From NCBI RefSeq assembly GCF_022701255.1, contig NZ_CP031705.1, positions 2,493,501-2,557,500 on the forward strand: a stretch of DNA of 64,000 nt, written 5' to 3'. Of the stretch, positions 54,554 to 64,000 are shown one piece after another. The translations under genes and the position numbers were made by a program. This stretch comes from Microcoleus vaginatus HSN003 (GTDB lineage Bacteria; Cyanobacteriota; Cyanobacteriia; Cyanobacteriales; Microcoleaceae). Numbering within the stretch: position 1 is the stretch's first letter; each line of letters begins with the position of its first letter. Below the pieces are notes generated by a model, which worked only from the letters and a program-made list of their open reading frames with translations, was not told the origin of the DNA and did no database searches.

Positions 54554-54994
54554 ATGAATCAGATGAAATCGAAATTATTTTGGAGTTTTTGCACCGTTTT
54601 GGTAGCTAGCCTGCCTGTTCCTGCGTTGGCTCAAACAAGCCCTACTACAAGCCCTCAAGCAGAGTTTGACTACAAGGGTGGCTCCATGAACTACCAGTTG
54701 CTACCAGGCAGAATACAGGACAGAACCTTGCCCAGAGCCTTTGACCTTCCCATTATTACCAATGTTGGTACTGACACTAGCATCACCTCGGATTTCCTAA
54801 TTACCGATCAGTTTACCGCCCCAGCGGGTCGTACAGAATACACCGGAGCTCTCACCGCCTGGGCAGCATCAATCAGAGAATGTCTCGCCAAACAGCCTCT
54901 CTTGATTCGAGCCAGCACTAAGAACCCGGTTCGGATTAATGGCAGAGTAGGCACGATTGTTAGAAACGTAAATAACCGTGCAGTTTGCAAATAA
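54554..54994 (+). CDS. Exported hypothetical protein
   Basis: A 146-residue protein with a clear signal peptide (cleavage after ALA, residue ~26). The mature part has two cysteines, near residues 112 and 145, that may form a disulfide. I do not recognise the family. An intrinsic terminator lies 175 bases downstream. Confidence 0.6.
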   Translation: MNQMKSKLFWSFCTVLVASLPVPALAQTSPTTSPQAEFDYKGGSMNYQLLPGRIQDRTLPRAFDLPIITNVGTDTSITSDFLITDQFTAPAGRTEYTGALTAWAASIRECLAKQPLLIRASTKNPVRINGRVGTIVRNVNNRAVCK

Positions 54995-55170
54995 ACCAGC
55001 AATATCATGACGGCTAAATTGACCGTAATTGCTGTAACGGCGGGTTCACCAATATCTCCAATGCAAGCATCGGTACAGTAAACCCCTCACCGCAGCGATA
55101 TTGGGGTCAATCGACACCACTTGATATAAGTTCCGCTATCTACAGATAAAAACTAGAGAGTGTTTTTGAA

Positions 55171-55205
55171 CAAAAAGAGCAATAGGTTTTCTATTGCTCT
55201 TTTTG
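55171..55205 (+). terminator. Intrinsic terminator
   Basis: A 15-bp perfect stem (CAAAAAGAGCAATAG with CTATTGCTCTTTTTG) around loop GTTTT, ending in a T-rich run. It ends transcription of the 54554-54994 gene. Confidence 0.8.
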
Positions 55206-55273
55206 TTGGCGAAATTTCAATTAATATCTATTAGGACTTATATGAGAGCGGCTGGAACAAGCTCATATAAGAG

Positions 55274-55335
55274 GTTTGTAGTGAGGAATGCAAGTCCTTA
55301 TCAAAGTGTGAGGACTTGCATTCCTCACTGCAAAC
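55274..55335. repeat. 25-base inverted repeat, MITE-like
   Basis: GTTTGTAGTGAGGAATGCAA... (55274-55298) pairs with 55311-55335 with one mismatch over 25 bases, around a 12-base loop. The region between genes (54995-55434) has no coding sequence. Confidence 0.7.
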
Positions 55336-55434
55336 GACATAATTACGCAGAAACCAGCTTTTTTCCAAAAAATCTCGTGGAACCCGAGGGATATAGATTT
55401 TAACACCTGGTTTATGAAAGTTTGTCTGCGTAAT

Positions 55435-55707
55435 TCACGATTTAGTAGCGCAAAATTCATGGGTATTCAGTAAAATTTCCCCGTAATCAGGAATCCAAGC
55501 TAGCCACTGTTCTTCCGAAAGTTCACACAACAACCACGCTTCGTCAAAGCTGAATGCGGTTGGCGGATTGAACAATTTAACCCACATAGAGGGAGCCAAT
55601 TTTGGGGCAGGTACGGCGCAGCCAAATTTTTCCCAGTCGCAGACACTGGCGAAGCTTCCTGGCGTTGGTTGGGATGACCAACTACGAATATCTGTTTGCA
55701 GTTGCAT
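55435..55707 (-). CDS. Small conserved cyanobacterial hypothetical protein
   Basis: A 90-residue soluble protein rich in tryptophan (W at about 10, 25, 42, 58, 68, 71). Pattern AFSFDEAWLLCELSEEQWLAWIPDYG looks conserved. No signal, no recognised domain. Solitary gene on the minus strand, starting 185 bases from the divergent Nudix-like gene. Confidence 0.6.
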   Translation of the reverse strand: MQLQTDIRSWSSQPTPGSFASVCDWEKFGCAVPAPKLAPSMWVKLFNPPTAFSFDEAWLLCELSEEQWLAWIPDYGEILLNTHEFCATKS

Positions 55708-55959
55708 AACTACTCCTGTCTAGCTAAGAGTCTGCACCAGGGCGCGGCTGAAACAACGCAGACCGAAGGCGCAGATAAACTTTGATTATGTAGTCTATGT
55801 TACGGAATTATCTAGGCGAATGTGTAAGGTTGTAGCAAAAATTTACAATCGAGAGGAAAAAACTGGCTCAAAGCTGAAAAGGTCGAGACTTTATTGTTGA
55901 GTTCGGCAACCATCGCCTACCATAGCAAACAACATCTGATTTATTTCAAAAATTCCGAC

Positions 55960-56517
55960 ATGAACCCAACTCCAAAATCCCACTGGAAAACTCTAGACCG
56001 CTTTGTAGAAATCAACTCTCATTGGGTAAAACTAATCGCCGAACATCTCGAAACAACCGAAGGAAAAACAGTAGAATATTGGCGAGTAGAAAGAGCAGAT
56101 TCAGTTGTAATCTTGACCATTCAAGCTGACAAATTGCTGTTTCCCCCACCGATGTACCGCCCCGGCGTAGCAGAAGCAACCCTGGATTTTCCCGGCGGTC
56201 GTGTACCAGCCCAAGCCACGGCAGCAGCGGCAGTTCCAGCTATAATCAAGAGGGAACTAGGCGTGATAGAAAGTGCGATCGCCCGCATCGAACCGATCAA
56301 CACCATTGGCTGGGCAATAAACAGCTCATTCTCCAATCAAAAACTCTACGGTTTTGTTGCAGAATTGCAGCCTACAGCAACAGTAAACCCCCAACTTATC
56401 GGTGCTGAATATCCTGTCACCCCCGATGGAATTCGCGACTTGCTTAAAAAATTAACTTGCCTCCAATGTCGAGCATTACTGCTAGAATGGCAAAATCAAG
56501 TCGATTTTAGAGTTTAG
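55960..56517 (+). CDS. Degenerate Nudix-fold protein
   Basis: A 185-residue protein resembling ADP-ribose pyrophosphatase-like Nudix proteins (VEYWRVERADSVVILTIQ, then LDFPGGR). The Nudix box is damaged: after GGR..., the expected REUxEE reads IIKRELGV, with one catalytic glutamate absent. It is likely non-hydrolytic or altered in activity. I start it at the ATG at 55960; 22 upstream codons look non-coding. Confidence 0.6.
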   Translation: MNPTPKSHWKTLDRFVEINSHWVKLIAEHLETTEGKTVEYWRVERADSVVILTIQADKLLFPPPMYRPGVAEATLDFPGGRVPAQATAAAAVPAIIKRELGVIESAIARIEPINTIGWAINSSFSNQKLYGFVAELQPTATVNPQLIGAEYPVTPDGIRDLLKKLTCLQCRALLLEWQNQVDFRV

Positions 56518-56707
56518 ATTTGAGATTTTAGAATTGGGAATTGTCCCCCGATGCTCGCTGATTTGAATTTTAGGACTTACGCTCATCAACCTGGTTTCTA
56601 TGACAAATCTTGGGTTAGGCAGCAAATTATATAGGAAAGAACCTGGTTTATAGCCCCTTGTGTGTAAGTTCTAAAATTTCTGAAAACCAACATCACCGAC
56701 ACTAATC

Positions 56708-57463
56708 ATGCCTGTCAATAATGAAGTTGCTGTCGAATGCCTCGACGTTACATATCGCCTCAACCGCAGGCATTTAGTAGACAAACTCAATTTCAAAGTG
56801 CTGCAAGGAGAAGTTTTAGTATTGCTGGGACGCAGCGGTAGTGGCAAAACTACTACCATGAAACTGATTAACAATTTACTAACGCCAAGCAGCGGCGAAG
56901 TTCTGGTCATGGGAAAACCGACAACTCAGTGGAACCCAATTCAACTGCGCCGAAAAATTGGCTATGTGATTCAAGAAATCGGTTTGTTTCCCCATTTTAC
57001 CGTCGAGCAAAACATCGGTTTAGTGCCGAAATTGGAAGGTTGGGAGGGCGATCGCATTCAATCTCGCGTCCGCCAACTGTTAGAATTAGTCAACCTCGAC
57101 CCCCAGCACTTCGCCAAACGCTATCCCCATCAGTTATCCGGCGGACAGCGGCAGCGGGTAGGCGTCGCTAGAGCACTGGCGGCTGACCCTCCGATATTGT
57201 TAATGGACGAACCGTTTGGTGCTTTAGACCCCATTACTCGTCTGGAATTGCAGCGAGAATTCGGTCAATTGCAGCAGCAACTCGGCAAAACTGTGATTTT
57301 TGTGACTCACGGCATTCAAGAAGCTTTTTTGTTAGCTTCTAGAATAGGTTTGATGCAAGATGGACGGTTGATTGAATTGGCATCGCCCGATGATTTTATG
57401 AAATCTCAGCATCCAGAAGCTCGCGCATTTCTTGAATGTTTGCAAGTAGCTAAATTTGAATAA
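56708..57463 (+). CDS. Osmoprotectant ABC transporter ATP-binding protein
   Basis: A 251-residue ATPase with Walker A GRSGSGKTT, signature LSGGQRQRVGVARAL, Walker B LLMDEPFGALD and switch H (VTHGIQEA). It resembles the OpuCA/ProV group for glycine betaine/choline, without the C-terminal CBS domains of longer ones. A permease of the OpuB type follows at 58011, separated by a DUF29 gene. Confidence 0.87.
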   Translation: MPVNNEVAVECLDVTYRLNRRHLVDKLNFKVLQGEVLVLLGRSGSGKTTTMKLINNLLTPSSGEVLVMGKPTTQWNPIQLRRKIGYVIQEIGLFPHFTVEQNIGLVPKLEGWEGDRIQSRVRQLLELVNLDPQHFAKRYPHQLSGGQRQRVGVARALAADPPILLMDEPFGALDPITRLELQREFGQLQQQLGKTVIFVTHGIQEAFLLASRIGLMQDGRLIELASPDDFMKSQHPEARAFLECLQVAKFE

Positions 57464-57515
57464 TTTAGCAAAAATTTGATAATATAGTTTTAGTAACTAA
57501 GCTGATAATCAAACG

Positions 57516-57977
57516 ATGCACAGTCTTTACGAGACCGACTTCTATGCTTGGACGCAAGAACAAGCCAAGTTACTTCGCAAGTGTGAGTGGAGCCAACTTG
57601 ACTTGCCAAATTTAATTGAGGAGATTGAATCTTTGGGCAAACAGGAACGTCAAGAACTTAGAAATCGTTTGAGTATTTTGCTGGGACATTTGCTGAAGTG
57701 GCAATATCAGCCCCAGCAGCGCAGTCGTAGCTGGCTGTCTACAATTCGAGTGCAGCGACGGGACACTCAGAGACTCATACAGGAGAACCCAAGTCTGAAA
57801 CCTTACTTGCAAGAAGCTTTCCAAGAAGCTTATCAAAACGGTAGAGATTTGGCAGTAGGAGAAACCGATTTACCTCTCAAAACATTTCCTCAAAATTGCC
57901 TTTATAGCTTTGAGGAAATTCTGGACTCTCGCTTCTATCCTGGTGAACCAAGTCCTGAAATAGAAAATGATTTATAA
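57516..57977 (+). CDS. DUF29 family protein
   Basis: A 153-residue DUF29 protein (LYETDFYAWTQEQAKLLR ... NLIEEIESLGKQERQELRNRL). The family is very abundant in cyanobacteria and of unknown function. It lies between the ATPase and permease of one ABC transporter, all on the plus strand, so it is either an insertion or an operon member. Confidence 0.88.
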   Translation: MHSLYETDFYAWTQEQAKLLRKCEWSQLDLPNLIEEIESLGKQERQELRNRLSILLGHLLKWQYQPQQRSRSWLSTIRVQRRDTQRLIQENPSLKPYLQEAFQEAYQNGRDLAVGETDLPLKTFPQNCLYSFEEILDSRFYPGEPSPEIENDL

Positions 57978-58010
57978 GGTTGACAGCAATCAGCAATAAC
58001 CAATTACCCA

Positions 58011-58661
58011 ATGATAATTTTTATCAACCGCTATGGCGCCCAGATAGTTCAGCGCGCAAGTGAACACTTATATTTAGTAACTGTTGCAATTTTTATCGCT
58101 ATTAGTGTGGGGATTCCCCTCGGAATTTTAGTCACCAGAAAACCAAAATTGAAAATGCCAATTTTGGGATTTGCTAATATTATGCAAACAATTCCCAGTT
58201 TAGCTTTGTTTGGCTTGCTAATCCCGGTGCCGGTATTGGGTGGAATAGGCGATCGCACGGCAATTATCGCCCTCACTCTGTATTCTTTACTGCCAATTAT
58301 CCGCAATACTTATACTGGTATTGTCGGGGTCGATCCAGCGATTACAGAAGCCGGAAGAGGTATGGGAATGACTGATATGCAACTGTTATGGCAAGTGGAA
58401 ATTCCCCTGGCACTGGGCGTGATTCTGGCGGGCGTGCGAGTTGCCGCAGTAATTGCGATCGGACTTGCTACAATCGCCGCTGCAATTGGCGCGGGGGGCT
58501 TGGGGGTGTTTATTTTTCGTGGCGTTGCTACCGTCAACAATCAGTTACTTTTGGCTGGGGCAATTCCGGCGGCTTTAATGGCCTTAGCTGCGGATTTTGG
58601 GCTGGGTTGGGTAGAAGCGCGCCTCTCGAAAAGTACCTTAAAAACTCTTAATGAGGAGTAA
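58011..58661 (+). CDS. Osmoprotectant ABC transporter permease
   Basis: A 216-residue membrane protein with five or six helices and the EAA-like ITEAGRGMGMTDMQLLWQVEIPLALGVILAG motif (about residues 110-143). It is an OpuBB/OpuCB-type permease of betaine/choline importers. No substrate-binding protein gene is in the window. Its end overlaps the convergent DUF1802 gene by 14 bases. Confidence 0.88.
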   Translation: MIIFINRYGAQIVQRASEHLYLVTVAIFIAISVGIPLGILVTRKPKLKMPILGFANIMQTIPSLALFGLLIPVPVLGGIGDRTAIIALTLYSLLPIIRNTYTGIVGVDPAITEAGRGMGMTDMQLLWQVEIPLALGVILAGVRVAAVIAIGLATIAAAIGAGGLGVFIFRGVATVNNQLLLAGAIPAALMALAADFGLGWVEARLSKSTLKTLNEE

Positions 58662-59283
58662 AATCCTGGCTACTTTCCGTCAGCGTTGTCACTCTCTGCG
58701 AACCAGAAGCATTCGCAGGATGCGCTATCAGATTGCGGATTTCATTTGAGCGTTCAATGTACTCGCGATCGCTCAAAACAGCTTGGCTCCCCTCCAGCGA
58801 AATAGCATCCGCCAAATCGATCCAAGAACGGCAGCCACCGTATGCAGGAGTGTAGGGGATTTCGCGGATTTCTGCAAGGCGATAAGCCCGCAGCAATAAA
58901 ATATAAATTGGCTGAGTTTGTTTCCATTTTAGGCGATCGCTGACAAAACTTTCATTCCAAATATGGTACGAAAATAGCGCAGTAATTGCCGGTTCCCAAG
59001 CTACCAAAAAAACATCAGTAATCTCCGCCCAACTGCTAATTCTAATAACTTCAGGATGCCAACCAGATTCGACAGTCTTGACGTGATGTGCAAACTCCGG
59101 CTTTAATAAACCCGGCTGTTGGTGTTCAAAAGTTGGATACAGCAAAACCTGTTTGTCAGTGACATTGAACTGTCCTGCTTGCTCGCGAATTCCCCCCTTC
59201 CGCAACAGCACAATCGTTTGACCTTGTTCCAAAGCCTTAACTGCTACATTCCATTCTTTCAGCGCCCTAGTAGTTGATTTCAT
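58648..59283 (-). CDS. DUF1802 family protein
   Basis: A 211-residue DUF1802 protein (ALKEWNVAVKALEQGQTIVLLRKGGIRE at the start, LLYPTFEHQQP following). Function unknown; some members resemble nucleases or restriction-associated proteins only weakly. It converges with the permease gene. Confidence 0.83.
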   Translation of the reverse strand: MKSTTRALKEWNVAVKALEQGQTIVLLRKGGIREQAGQFNVTDKQVLLYPTFEHQQPGLLKPEFAHHVKTVESGWHPEVIRISSWAEITDVFLVAWEPAITALFSYHIWNESFVSDRLKWKQTQPIYILLLRAYRLAEIREIPYTPAYGGCRSWIDLADAISLEGSQAVLSDREYIERSNEIRNLIAHPANASGSQRVTTLTESSQDFTPH

Positions 59284-59284
59284 C

Positions 59285-59660
59285 GGAAAATTGGGTTTGA
59301 AACCCCGTCCTTTTAGGACGGCTTTACATTAATTTGAATCCCCTTCCGGGGCGGAGAGGTATGGTTGCCCCTCCGTCGGGATATGGTTGTCCCGTTCTCC
59401 TTTCGGAGTAAAGTTAGCTTCGCCAATGTTTAGTGAGCTTGTTAGGCTGAAAGCACTATTTCAGTGACCTTAAGATTGTTTAACTCTAAGCGACAGAGCA
59501 GGGGACTAGCTACGCATCCCAAGGTGTCGTGACTCAAAAAACGTAGTCCGCGAAGGACTTAGGCTGGTCAGGATGGCTTTCTAGATTTCTCTTTCAAGCC
59601 TTATGCCTTTAGGCTAAGGTTCCTGACAGGAATTTAGTTGAGTTTTAACAAGAATAACAA
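59285..59660 (-). mobile_element. IS200/IS605-type relic with possible omega-RNA
   Basis: About 375 bases of structured non-coding DNA. Hairpins include CCGTCCT/AGGACGG next to GGGTTTCAAACCC at one edge, CCTTCCGG, CTCCTTTCGGAG and AAGGCTTGA pairs. The other edge ends in AACTCAACTAAATT. The layout resembles the 3' omega-RNA/right-end part of a TnpB-carrying IS605 element. No TnpB frame remains. Confidence 0.45.
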
Positions 59661-60111
59661 AAATCGGTACTTTCAAGCAAGTACAGCCATTTTTTCATCT
59701 TAAAATAAGGTAGTCCTGTATAGTCAGGAGTACCTTCTTTTGATAAAGAAAATAATTGCTTGAACTACATCGTGGGCAAACTGCTGTGTTCTTTATTACT
59801 ATAACTATAAAATAATCCTCTCTTCTGTGTCCCAGCTATCTTCTACTATCACACCGATATATTCAGCAATTTTGCCGTTAATTTTTTCAAGAGTTTACTT
59901 AAATACTTAATAAAATTTAAAGATTCTCGCCTATTAAGTACCAAACAAGCATATTTAGATTTGTTAAAATTTAAATATTCTTCAAAAAGCTTAAATTATA
60001 CTTATTTATAGTGCATTGAAAATTGTTTTTTAATTCGGTTCTGTCACAAATATCAGTATCCCTACTGAAATACCGCCTGCTCTTCAATTTCTTATTAGTG
60101 AAATTACGCAC
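59661..60111. other. AT-rich intergenic region
   Basis: About 450 bases, low GC, with no gene. It contains the promoter region for the kinase gene; no specific motif is evident. Confidence 0.4.
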
Positions 60112-63100
60112 ATGAGCATTACTATTTTCGGTTACAACCTGAGCGAAGCTATTTACGAAAGTGTCAATACTATTATTTATCGCGGCACCAAAGATATTGA
60201 TAGAACCTCAGCAATTATCAAAACCTTCAAAGCTGAGCATCCCACAATAGAAGAAATTTCCAGATTAAGACACGAACATAAAATACTCCGATATTTAGAC
60301 AGTCAAGGAATAGTCAAACCCATAGCTTTAGAAAACTATCATAACGGCTTAGCGCTGATAGTAGAAAATTTTAGCGGTCAATCTTTGAAAGATTTTCTTA
60401 AGAATCAACCCTTGGCCATAAACGCCTTTCTAAAAATCGGAATTCAGTTGGCAAAAACTCTAGGAGAAATTCATCACAGTAAGGTTATCCATAAAGACAT
60501 TAAACCCCAAAATATCCTAATTGACCCAGAGACAAAGGAAGTAAAAATTATTGACTTTAGCATTGCTTCTCTCTTAGAGCGAGAAAATCAAACTGTCACA
60601 AATCCCAACTTGTTAGAAGGAACTCTTGCTTATATCTCGCCGGAACAAACCGGCCGAATGAACCGCTCCGTGGACTACCGCACCGACTTTTACTCACTCG
60701 GTATTACCTTTTATGAAATGCTGACGGGTAAGCTACCTTTTTCCGCAAAAGACCCCCTGGAGTTTGTTCATTGCCATATAGCTAAAGCACCAATACCACC
60801 TAAAAAGCTGAATCCAGAAATCCCGGATACAGTTTCGGAAATTGTAATGAAATTATTATCTAAAACCGCTGAAGAGAGATATCAAAGTGCTTTCGGACTA
60901 AAAGCTGACCTGGAAACCTGCCAGGAGATGCTTTCTTCCGGAGAGATTTCCCACTTTATTATCGGTCAACTAGATTCCTACAGCCAATTTCTGATTCCGC
61001 AAAAACTCTATGGACGGGAAATAGAAGTTGCTAGTTTGCTAGAAGCCTTCACTCGCGTCAGTGGTGGGACAACGGAAATGATGCTAGTTTCTGGTTATTC
61101 AGGTATCGGCAAATCTTCCTTAGTTAACGAGGTTGATAAACCTATAGTCGGAGCACGAGGGTATTTTATTTCCGGTAAATTTGACCAATTTAAGCGGAAT
61201 ATTCCTTATGCTGCTTTAATTCAAGCATTTCAAGGATTGATGCGGCAACTGCTCACTGAAAATTCGGCTCAAATAGCAATTTGGAAAGCTAAAATTCTCG
61301 AAGCACTTGGTGCCAATGGGTCAATTATTATTGAGGTTATTCCCGAAGTAGAAAAGATTATTGATCCACAGCCGGCGGTTCCGACTTTGGGGCCCACTGA
61401 ATCTCAAAACCGATTTAATCGAGTGTTTCAAAAATTTATACAGGTGTTTAGTAAACCCGAACACCCCCTAGTGATATTTTTGGATGACTTGCAGTGGGCA
61501 GATTCGGCTTCCCTCAAGCTTATCCAGCTAATTATGACTGATCCAGATAGTAAATATCTGCTATTAATTGGGGCTTATCGAGATAATGAAGTCAGTGCCA
61601 CTCATCCCTTAATTTATACCTTAGAGCAAATTCAAAATACCAGGGCAACAGTAAATAATATTATCCTCCAATCTTTAGAGCTCTCTCATGTTAACCAATT
61701 AGTGAGCGAAACTCTTCGTAGTCACATTTCCGAAGTTTTACCCCTAGCTGAGTTAGTTTTTAATAAAACCCAGGGAAATCCCTTCTTCTTAACTCAACTG
61801 CTCAAATCCCTTTATCACGACCAACTTTTATCCTTTGATTTCAATCAAGTTTGTTGGCAGTGGGATATCCAACTGCTTGAAGGCATAGATATCAGCGATA
61901 ATGTCGTCGAATTGATGGTCAGCCAAATTCAAAAGCTATCGTCCCAGACGCAGAATGTCTTAAAATTAGCTGCCTGTATAGGAGATAAATTTAGTTTAGA
62001 CGTTTTGGCAATTGCTAATAAAAAATCTCAGTCAGAGACGGCAAGGGATTTATGGGAAGCGCTACAAGCTGGTTTCGTTCTGCCACTAAATAATTCCTAC
62101 AAAATCCCCCTGCTATTTGACTCGGAAATATCTACAGAAAACTCAACGGAGCAGTTTAATGTCACCTACAAGTTTTTGCATGACCGAGTGCAACAGGCGT
62201 CTTATTCTCTGATACCCGACGATCAGAAAAAAGAAACTCACCGAAAAATTGGTCAACTACTGCTGAATTCCACCACCCCTGAAGAACGAAAAGAAAATAT
62301 ATTTGCACTGGTTAACCAACTAAATTATGGAACGGATTTAATCACTTTGGAGTGGGAAAGATATGAGTTGGCAGAACTGAATCTGATCGCCGGACAGAAA
62401 GCCAAAGCTGCCACAGCTTATGAGTCGGCTGTCAAATATTTGAATGTGGGTTTAGGACTACTGCCGGAGGATTGTTGGGAGAGTCAATATGATTTGACAT
62501 TAAACCTCCATCTGGAAGCAGCAGAAACTGAATATATAAACACTAACTTTGAGCGATCGCAACAGTTGTCTGAGACGAGCTTGAAACAAGCGAAAACTCT
62601 TCTGGAAAAAGGCAAGGTTTACGAACTTAGAATTCAATTAGAGATGTCTCAAAATCGGAGAATATCAGCTATAGATAATGGACTCGCCGTTCTGGAAATG
62701 TTCGGAATTAGCTTAGAGCAAGAACCACCTCAAGAACTGATAGTGGATGATTTAGCTAACTTGCCGACAATGACAGCTCCCGATAAACTCGCAGCTATGC
62801 GAATATTAAATCTTATTATAACACCAGCTTTTATTGTAAATCCTGCGATGTTTCCGCGAATTCTTTATACAAAAATAGCCTTGTCTATTAAGTATGGGAA
62901 TTCGCCTGAATCTGCTTTTGCTTATGTTTGGTATGGAGTGTTACTCTGTGGAGGATTAGGAGACATAGATTCTGGATATCGATTTGGCAAGTTAGCTATT
63001 GATTTACTAGAAAAATTCAACGCAGTTACCCTTAAATCAAAAATAATTTGTATATTTAATTGTCTGGCAAGGTTTTGGAAAGATCCGCTTAAGGCAACCC

Positions 63101-64000
63101 TAGAATCTTTGGTTGAGGCCATTCAAAGTGGTATAGAAACTGGAGATATAGAATATGCTTGTCACAGTATAGCAAATTATTGCAATCACTTATTTTTTAG
63201 CGGAGGAGATCTACAAAAACTTGAACAAGAACAGGCAAAATATGTTGCTATGACCATTCAGCTCAAACAAGAATATGATACTTTATTTGTGAAAGTTCAC
63301 CAGCAAATAGTTGACAATTTACTGGACAAAAACTCAGACAAATCCCATTTACTAGGTGCAAGCTTTAATGAAGAAGAACTACTGCCAGGAATTATAGCTT
63401 CTAACAATGGGACTTTGCTCTATGCCTATTATGCCGGCAAAATGATGCTATCTTATTTATTTAAAGAGTTTAATCAAACACTGATGATTGCTGATTTAGC
63501 ATTAAAATACGCCAGCATGGGTGCAGGATTAATCCACATGAGTATCGACAACTTCTACCATTCTCTTTCCCTCCTAGCACTGTATCCAAAAGCCTCGCCC
63601 AAAAAGAAAGAAAAATATCTAAGTGTAGTAGCAGCTAACCAAGAAAGAATGAAGACTTGGGCGTTCCATGCGCCGTGCAATTTTCAGCACAAGTATGAGT
63701 TAGTAGAAGCAGAAAAAGCGCGGATTTTGGGACAACCTTTAGAAGCGAGCGATTATTACGATCGCGCTATAGCGGGAGCCAAAGAACAGGGATATATCCA
63801 AGAAGAAGCATTAGCCAACGAATTAGCAGGAGAATTTTATTTTTCGTTTGGGAAACATAAAATTGCTCGGATTTATTTAACAGATGCTCACTACGGATAT
63901 ATTCGCTGGGGAGCTAAAGCTATAGTCAAAGATTTGGAAGCCAGATATCCTCAAATATTTTCCCGGATAGCCAAGCCAGAAAGTCAAGGTAGCCCGGTTC
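60112..64000 (+). CDS. Ser/Thr kinase-AAA ATPase sensor giant, 3' partial
   Basis: Open frame from the ATG at 60112 to the window end (about 1296 residues, unfinished). Residues 1-270 form a Ser/Thr kinase with VIHKDIKPQN and DFS replacing DFG. Residues about 300-600 form a STAND/AAA ATPase (Walker A GYSGIGKSS, DDLQWAD). A long helical, TPR-like region follows. In filamentous cyanobacteria such proteins continue into GAF and histidine-kinase domains, which would lie beyond the window. It is a trifunctional signalling protein; the input is unknown. Confidence 0.9.
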   Translation, partial: MSITIFGYNLSEAIYESVNTIIYRGTKDIDRTSAIIKTFKAEHPTIEEISRLRHEHKILRYLDSQGIVKPIALENYHNGLALIVENFSGQSLKDFLKNQPLAINAFLKIGIQLAKTLGEIHHSKVIHKDIKPQNILIDPETKEVKIIDFSIASLLERENQTVTNPNLLEGTLAYISPEQTGRMNRSVDYRTDFYSLGITFYEMLTGKLPFSAKDPLEFVHCHIAKAPIPPKKLNPEIPDTVSEIVMKLLSKTAEERYQSAFGLKADLETCQEMLSSGEISHFIIGQLDSYSQFLIPQKLYGREIEVASLLEAFTRVSGGTTEMMLVSGYSGIGKSSLVNEVDKPIVGARGYFISGKFDQFKRNIPYAALIQAFQGLMRQLLTENSAQIAIWKAKILEALGANGSIIIEVIPEVEKIIDPQPAVPTLGPTESQNRFNRVFQKFIQVFSKPEHPLVIFLDDLQWADSASLKLIQLIMTDPDSKYLLLIGAYRDNEVSATHPLIYTLEQIQNTRATVNNIILQSLELSHVNQLVSETLRSHISEVLPLAELVFNKTQGNPFFLTQLLKSLYHDQLLSFDFNQVCWQWDIQLLEGIDISDNVVELMVSQIQKLSSQTQNVLKLAACIGDKFSLDVLAIANKKSQSETARDLWEALQAGFVLPLNNSYKIPLLFDSEISTENSTEQFNVTYKFLHDRVQQASYSLIPDDQKKETHRKIGQLLLNSTTPEERKENIFALVNQLNYGTDLITLEWERYELAELNLIAGQKAKAATAYESAVKYLNVGLGLLPEDCWESQYDLTLNLHLEAAETEYINTNFERSQQLSETSLKQAKTLLEKGKVYELRIQLEMSQNRRISAIDNGLAVLEMFGISLEQEPPQELIVDDLANLPTMTAPDKLAAMRILNLIITPAFIVNPAMFPRILYTKIALSIKYGNSPESAFAYVWYGVLLCGGLGDIDSGYRFGKLAIDLLEKFNAVTLKSKIICIFNCLARFWKDPLKATLESLVEAIQSGIETGDIEYACHSIANYCNHLFFSGGDLQKLEQEQAKYVAMTIQLKQEYDTLFVKVHQQIVDNLLDKNSDKSHLLGASFNEEELLPGIIASNNGTLLYAYYAGKMMLSYLFKEFNQTLMIADLALKYASMGAGLIHMSIDNFYHSLSLLALYPKASPKKKEKYLSVVAANQERMKTWAFHAPCNFQHKYELVEAEKARILGQPLEASDYYDRAIAGAKEQGYIQEEALANELAGEFYFSFGKHKIARIYLTDAHYGYIRWGAKAIVKDLEARYPQIFSRIAKPESQGSPV

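Overview
The window comes from a filamentous cyanobacterium of the Oscillatoria/Microcoleus type. The evidence is very frequent HIP1-like GCGATCGC octamers, a petM-ycf39-NAD kinase block, AATCTAA heptamer repeats, and many cyanobacterial families (GUN4, DUF29, DUF1802, DUF924, NmrA-type Ycf39, a kinase-AAA sensor giant).

Layout. 1-11.2 kb holds ordinary accessory genes: a TPR protein, an L,D-transpeptidase, a sorbosone-dehydrogenase-like lipoprotein, a ThiF-type enzyme with a partner, and toxin-antitoxin genes. 11.2-14.6 kb (minus strand) is a Ro60/TROVE locus. I read three RNAs there with Y-RNA architecture: paired 5' and 3' ends, a CCCAAY internal loop, and in two of them a tRNA-like module. 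They lie upstream of the TROVE protein, behind a strong promoter and a boxA-like leader. 15.8-34.3 kb is a type V-K CRISPR-associated transposon (tnsB, tnsC, tniQ, cvkR, cas12k, tracrRNA, short array). It carries a Nudix/membrane/carbamoyltransferase cassette and a type I restriction system. A second cvkR followed by stubs of cas12k and tniQ shows that it is a composite of two such elements. Its last, degenerate repeat carries a homing spacer that matches the adjacent tRNA-Lys, with the insertion about 64 bp from the PAM.

35.6-40.3 kb is a minus-strand array of 33 tRNA or tRNA-like genes covering all 20 amino acids. Several are structurally odd. One protein gene is embedded in it, as is an unannotated RNA that joins a sarcin-ricin-loop mimic to a mimic of the 23S GTPase-associated centre. 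The array starts from a promoter plus boxA cassette that closely resembles the one in front of the Ro60 locus.

40.4-64 kb holds chromosomal genes (birA, an OmpA/BON/roadblock giant, pdxA, petM, ycf39, nadK, era, an osmoprotectant ABC transporter) mixed with relics. The relics include a trypsin-GUN4/Trypco1 pair beside a truncated integrase and IS200/IS605-type remnants. The window ends inside a giant Ser/Thr kinase-AAA protein.

The main inference is that the tRNA array, the rRNA-factor-site mimic and the Ro60/Y-RNA locus form one co-regulated RNA-based response to translational damage. The CAST sits between the two parts.
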